Part shown: piece by piece, positions 14,426 to 16,951 of the stretch
Layout of the letters: the number at the start of each line of letters is the position of its first letter
How positions within the stretch are numbered: position 1 is the stretch's first letter
Position numbers and translations under genes: made by a program
The notes under the pieces: generated by a model
What the model was told of the DNA's origin: nothing
Database searches by the model: none
Seen by the model: only the letters and a program-made list of their open reading frames with translations
Assembly (NCBI GenBank): GCA_029932545.1
Contig: JAOZPW010000047.1
Location: forward strand, 1-16,951
Reading direction: 5' to 3'
Length of the DNA stretch: 16,951 bases
DNA from: Thermoanaerobaculales bacterium
GTDB taxonomy: Bacteria > Acidobacteriota > Thermoanaerobaculia > Thermoanaerobaculales > Sulfomarinibacteraceae

Positions 14426-14883
14426 AGATGATCTACAAGGTTTCAGTCGAACGGTGCATCGCCTGCGGCAAGTGCGAGCTGGCCTGCGCCTTCGCCCACG
14501 GCACCGAGGGTAAACCGGCCGTCAGCCGGATCAATATCACCCGGAGAGGGCCTGAACTGGGCACGCCGGTCATCTGCTACCAGTGCGACACCGCCGCTTG
14601 TGCGGCAATCTGCCCGACCCAAGCCCTGGTGCGCAACCTGGAGACCGGCGCCATCGATATGGATCGTGCACGCTGCATCAGCTGTAGGATGTGCGTCGCA
14701 GCATGCCCCTTCGGCAACATGCTGTGGGACGAGACCTACCACTGCGTGCAGAAATGCGACCTCTGCGGAGGCGATCCCCAGTGCGTACCCTTCTGCCCCA
14801 CCGGCGCCATCGCATGGGTGCCCGCCGACATGGCGGCAATACCACCGGAAGTGCTCGACCGGGAAACGCTAGCGGTTGGATAG
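14422..14883 (+). CDS. Four-cluster ferredoxin, HycB/CooF/AorA-like
   Basis: The 153-residue electron-transfer protein has cysteine groups for four [4Fe-4S] clusters: Cys12-15-18-22, Cys52-55-60-64, Cys85-88-91-95 and Cys112-115-121-125, plus an extra Cys108. This layout is that of HycB, CooF, DmsB/NrfC-type and AorA subunits, which wire a catalytic subunit to another redox module. There is no signal peptide, so it is cytoplasmic. It overlaps the NuoG-like gene by 4 nt (ATGA) with AAGGA 5 nt upstream, and is the last gene of the operon. No dedicated catalytic partner such as a hydrogenase, formate dehydrogenase or tungsten oxidoreductase follows. By context it links the ketoacid enzyme and the diaphorase, or docks to a partner encoded elsewhere. 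Confidence 0.88.
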   Translation: MKMIYKVSVERCIACGKCELACAFAHGTEGKPAVSRINITRRGPELGTPVICYQCDTAACAAICPTQALVRNLETGAIDMDRARCISCRMCVAACPFGNMLWDETYHCVQKCDLCGGDPQCVPFCPTGAIAWVPADMAAIPPEVLDRETLAVG

Positions 14884-14974
14884 GAGAACTGTCAGCTATC
14901 GGCTCTCAGCTCCCGTAATTGCGCCACCAATTCTACCGACCGAATCATCAAGATTCCAGAGTTTCGAACCCGGT

Positions 14975-14990
14975 AGGGGAAAAATCCCCT
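14975..14990. terminator. Hairpin after the nine-gene operon
   Basis: AGGGGA (14975-14980) and TCCCCT (14985-14990) form a perfect 6-bp stem with an AAAA loop, about 90 nt after the last operon stop and 45 nt beyond the stop of the convergent DUF1566 gene. No U-tract follows, so it is only a candidate for a shared terminator. Confidence 0.35.
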
Positions 14991-15034
14991 CTGTATCTCC
15001 CCAGACAAAACAAGGGGTCAACGAACCATATCAC

Positions 15035-15730
15035 TCACTGTCCACCTCGCACCGGCCACACAGAGATGGAGTTGTCCTTGCCAGCGGTGGTGAGGGCGCC
15101 ATCGACGGAAAAGTACCACGCGTTCAACGCGTTGGACGCGTTGGACGTCGACGACCAGTAGAGAGACTGCACGCCCTCAAACACGTCACCTTCGGTCCAC
15201 TGCCCGGTCCCCGCAGCGTTGGACAAAGCAGGGCTGGAGTACTCAAGATCCAGCAGGCTCTCCAGCTCAAAACGGCTCGGTAAACGCCAGTCACCTGCAA
15301 CTGAGGTATCCGTCAGAACGCAGGTCCCATCGGCCAACGAAGCAGCCGCCGTCAGCGCGGTCGTCCAGTTGGCCTTGCCATCCCCATCCGTCCCCGCCAG
15401 ATCCGCACAGCTGGCGTCAAGCAACCACACCAGCCCCGTCAGCATGTCGGTGACGGTCCCGTCACTGTTATCGACGAATCGCGGCTCCGGCCACGCAACT
15501 CCCGGCTGAAGATCCCCATCCTGGCCCGTACCTGCGCAGGAAATGACCGTTCCCGCCGCGTTATAACACGTCTTCTGCCCCGTCTCACCGACCCGCGCAG
15601 GCGCCCACCACCCGGAGGTATCACCTGATTCGAACGCATCATAGAAAACGATGTCCTCAATACCCTGGCCCCACACCAATGACGAACAACCAACGACCAC
15701 CCCTACGATGACAACCGCCCAACACCTCAT
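15035..15730 (-). CDS. Exported DUF1566 (Lcl C-terminal-like) protein
   Basis: The 231-residue protein has a hydrophobic N-terminal signal (AVVIVGVVV). Cleavage after VWG near residue 21 is possible, but VVGC ending at Cys15 also fits a lipobox, so it is either secreted or a lipoprotein. Residues 29-41 read FYDAFESGDTSGW, a short motif I recall near the mature N-terminus of many exported proteins. The rest is DUF1566: WPEPRFVDNSDGTVTDMLTG, LVWLLDASC, GDWRLPSRFELESLLD, YWSSTSNASNALNAWYFS and the terminal VWPVRGG. Most such proteins have no known function. The ATG at 15730 is preceded at 4 nt by AGAGGAGG. The gene converges on the redox operon and diverges from the rubrerythrin-like gene. Confidence 0.85.
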   Translation of the reverse strand: MRCWAVVIVGVVVGCSSLVWGQGIEDIVFYDAFESGDTSGWWAPARVGETGQKTCYNAAGTVISCAGTGQDGDLQPGVAWPEPRFVDNSDGTVTDMLTGLVWLLDASCADLAGTDGDGKANWTTALTAAASLADGTCVLTDTSVAGDWRLPSRFELESLLDLEYSSPALSNAAGTGQWTEGDVFEGVQSLYWSSTSNASNALNAWYFSVDGALTTAGKDNSISVWPVRGGQ

Positions 15731-15734
15731 GATT

Positions 15735-15742
15735 CCTCCTCT
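15735..15742 (-). promoter_or_regulatory. Ribosome binding site deciding the DUF1566 gene start
   Basis: AGAGGAGG on the minus strand lies 4 nt before the ATG at 15730. It rules out the longer in-frame extension upstream, which lacks a signal-peptide-like N-terminus. Confidence 0.85.
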
Positions 15743-15776
15743 TTTCGTTTTTCCGGCCAACAATAATCGATATCTC

Positions 15777-15805
15777 AGTTTCCAACCCACCCCCGCATTT
15801 GTCAA
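15777..15805 (-). promoter_or_regulatory. Possible promoter of the DUF1566 gene
   Basis: A perfect -35 TTGACA (15805-15800, minus strand) is followed after 17 nt by a poor -10, GAAACT (15782-15777). Transcription would begin about 40 nt before the ATG. The strong -35 and the position support it; the weak -10 does not. Confidence 0.3.
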
Positions 15806-15945
15806 GAGGACATCAGGGAACAGTGCACCCCCCAATTCCAAGGATACGATGAGGCCTGGGGCTCCGCGATGCTCGCCACTGATCTGTGATAGGTTGCTCC
15901 GGCAACTGGGCAATTACCGTGAGGCTGATAACGAGGGGTGACCAG

Positions 15946-16455
15946 ATGACGAGCAAAGACGAAATCAAGAATGTCCTCAGACGGGCCTACCAGATTGAGG
16001 TCGATGGCTACACCTTCTACTCGATGGCCGCGGACAAGGCCGACAAGCCCGCCATCCAGGAGATCTTCGGCAAGTTGGCAGACGACGAGGTCCAGCACAA
16101 GCTCTACCTCCAGGAGGTGATGGGCAACTACGAGGACAAGGGCATCAAGGCCTTCAACATCGCCCGCCGCGACCCTGACCTCAAGGCCTTCACCTCGACG
16201 ATATTTTCGGCCGAATTCCAGAAACAGGCCGAGGGCACCGACTTCGAAATGGGCGTCTTGTCGGTCGGCATGACACTGGAATCTCGCGCCATCCAGTACT
16301 TCGCCGGCGCCGCAAAAAGTGCCGACGAGGGTGAAGTCAGAGACTTCTACAATTTCCTCGCCGACTGGGAACGCCAGCACTTCGAAGCCCTGCAGCAGCT
16401 CTACAACGGTATCCGTGAGCAGGCCTGGGGGGATAGCGGTTTCTCTCCATTTTAG
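15946..16455 (+). CDS. Rubrerythrin / ferritin-like diiron protein
   Basis: The 169-residue four-helix protein has the diiron ligand pattern of the erythrin family: Glu18 (QIEVDGYTFY), Glu48-x-x-His51 (DDEVQHKLY), Glu112 (MTLESRAIQYF) and Glu142-x-x-His145 (DWERQHFEAL). Such proteins reduce peroxide or oxidise Fe(II) in the cytoplasm of anaerobes and protect iron-sulfur enzymes. There is no C-terminal rubredoxin domain with CxxC pairs, so electrons would have to come from another donor. The ATG at 15946 follows GAGGGGTG about 9 nt upstream. It diverges from the DUF1566 gene. A small GTTGC/GCAAC hairpin (15893-15906) lies in the leader, with no known riboswitch pattern recognised. Confidence 0.88.
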   Translation: MTSKDEIKNVLRRAYQIEVDGYTFYSMAADKADKPAIQEIFGKLADDEVQHKLYLQEVMGNYEDKGIKAFNIARRDPDLKAFTSTIFSAEFQKQAEGTDFEMGVLSVGMTLESRAIQYFAGAAKSADEGEVRDFYNFLADWERQHFEALQQLYNGIREQAWGDSGFSPF

Positions 16456-16578
16456 GGCAGTGATGGGACGTCTGCGCGGAGCAATTCGCGGGCGTATGGC
16501 TCGTGAAGTTGCCCCTCCGGAAAACGCACCGAGCGGGGGCGACCGACAGCACTCTGAACAGCGGTGACCTCGATGCGC

Positions 16579-16593
16579 CCCCGAAGGCCGGGG
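16579..16593 (+). terminator. Weak hairpin after the rubrerythrin-like gene
   Basis: CCCCG (16579-16583) and CGGGG (16589-16593) form a 5-bp GC stem with a 5-nt loop, followed by TTGGAATTT. It lies between convergent genes. The U-tract is poor, so this is a weak candidate. The rest of 16456-16600 holds nothing I can identify. Confidence 0.25.
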
Positions 16594-16600
16594 TTGGAAT

Positions 16601-16951
16601 TTAGGACCTCCCGCTGAGAGTGAGGTCATCGACCCGAGAGAAGTGCTTCATATTCCTGGTGAGAAGGATACCGTTACGTTCGAGGCAGATACCGGCAATC
16701 AGGGAGTCCGCCATGCCGATCGTCTGCCCCTTTGTTTCGAGCCTGCGACGCACCTCGGCTGCGCGCCTCGCGGCGGGTGGATCAAGGGAAAAGACGTCAA
16801 GTACGTCGAGCAGGGCCTCCACCGCTGTCGCCTCTCGGCGAGTGCGGATTCCACTCAGAAGCTCGAACTCTGTGATGACCGTCGTGACGAACGAACTCGA
16901 AGTGAGTTCCAAAGCGATCCGATCGGCCATCGGTTTCCTGTCACGAAGAAA
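16601..16951 (-). CDS. vapC: VapC-type PIN-domain toxin, 5' end cut by the window
   Basis: The visible 116 residues run open to the window edge and match a VapC PIN-domain ribonuclease. FVTTVITEFELLSGIRTR contains the conserved Glu of the second acidic position. GMADSLIAGICLERNGILLT followed by RNMKHFSRV contains the later catalytic Asp and the terminal TRNxxHF motif. VapC toxins cleave RNA, often initiator tRNA or 23S rRNA, and are held in check by a VapB antitoxin. The first 15-20 residues, including the first catalytic Asp, should lie beyond 16951. An internal ATG at 16930 exists but would omit that Asp, so it is unlikely to be the true start. The antitoxin gene would also be upstream, outside the window. 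Confidence 0.85.
   Translation of the reverse strand, partial: FLRDRKPMADRIALELTSSSFVTTVITEFELLSGIRTRREATAVEALLDVLDVFSLDPPAARRAAEVRRRLETKGQTIGMADSLIAGICLERNGILLTRNMKHFSRVDDLTLSGRS

Noticed and set aside
14955..14975. A TTTCGAACCCGG stretch resembling a tRNA T-loop
   Set aside because: The flanking bases do not form a T-stem, and no acceptor, D or anticodon arm can be drawn on either strand.
15893..15945. Riboswitch in the rubrerythrin-like leader
   Set aside because: There is only a 5-bp GTTGC/GCAAC hairpin; the sequence does not match any riboswitch class I could compare from memory.
15802..16629. Long minus-strand open frame over the rubrerythrin-like gene
   Set aside because: It is antisense to a protein with intact diiron ligands, has no ribosome binding site and no domain I recognise.

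Overview
The window is bacterial, GC-rich and densely coded, with short AT-richer intergenic gaps and strong AGGAGG-type ribosome binding sites. It carries ferrous-iron uptake (FeoA/FeoB), a ferredoxin-linked 2-oxoacid oxidoreductase, many iron-sulfur proteins and a ferritin-like diiron protein. Together these suggest an anaerobic or facultatively anaerobic bacterium. The signal peptides, one possible lipoprotein and the DUF1566 protein fit a Gram-negative-type (diderm) lineage, such as Deltaproteobacteria-like groups or Acidobacteriota. The phylum cannot be fixed from this sequence, and there is no rRNA or tRNA gene to help.

Layout. 1-420 has no convincing gene but holds a long imperfect hairpin and a strong G-quadruplex motif. 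421-2606 (minus) is feoA-feoB. 2773-4758 (plus) is a long-form urocanate hydratase, alone, without other histidine-degradation genes. 4854-7623 (minus) holds a secreted DUF2961/GH172-type protein, followed by a chorismatase (FkbO/Hyg5) family protein. 7624-7880 is a divergent control region with two dyads and a plausible promoter. 7881-14883 (plus) is a tightly packed nine-gene operon. 15035-15730 (minus) is an exported DUF1566 protein. 15946-16455 (plus) is a rubrerythrin-like protein. 16601-16951 (minus) is a VapC-type PIN-domain toxin cut by the window edge.

The nine-gene operon is the main point of interest. In order it encodes a P-loop NTPase; the four subunits of a 2-oxoacid:ferredoxin oxidoreductase (VorD, VorB, VorA, VorC type); a NuoE/HoxE-like, a NuoF/HydB-like and a NuoG/HoxU-like subunit; and a four-cluster HycB/CooF/AorA-like ferredoxin. 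All internal junctions are either overlaps of 1-11 nt or gaps of 10-11 nt. A HoxEFU-type NAD(P)H diaphorase is therefore genetically welded to a ketoacid oxidoreductase, with no hydrogenase, formate dehydrogenase or tungsten enzyme in the operon. From cysteine motifs I count about twelve [4Fe-4S] and three [2Fe-2S] clusters. The simplest reading is a multi-subunit machine passing electrons from 2-oxoacid oxidation to NAD(P)+, possibly with bifurcation or confurcation through ferredoxin. The separate parts belong to known families; the combination, and a NuoG-like subunit without its His-Cys cluster motif, are what merit attention.

The other genes look like ordinary chromosomal neighbours. There is no sign of an insertion sequence, prophage or CRISPR array.
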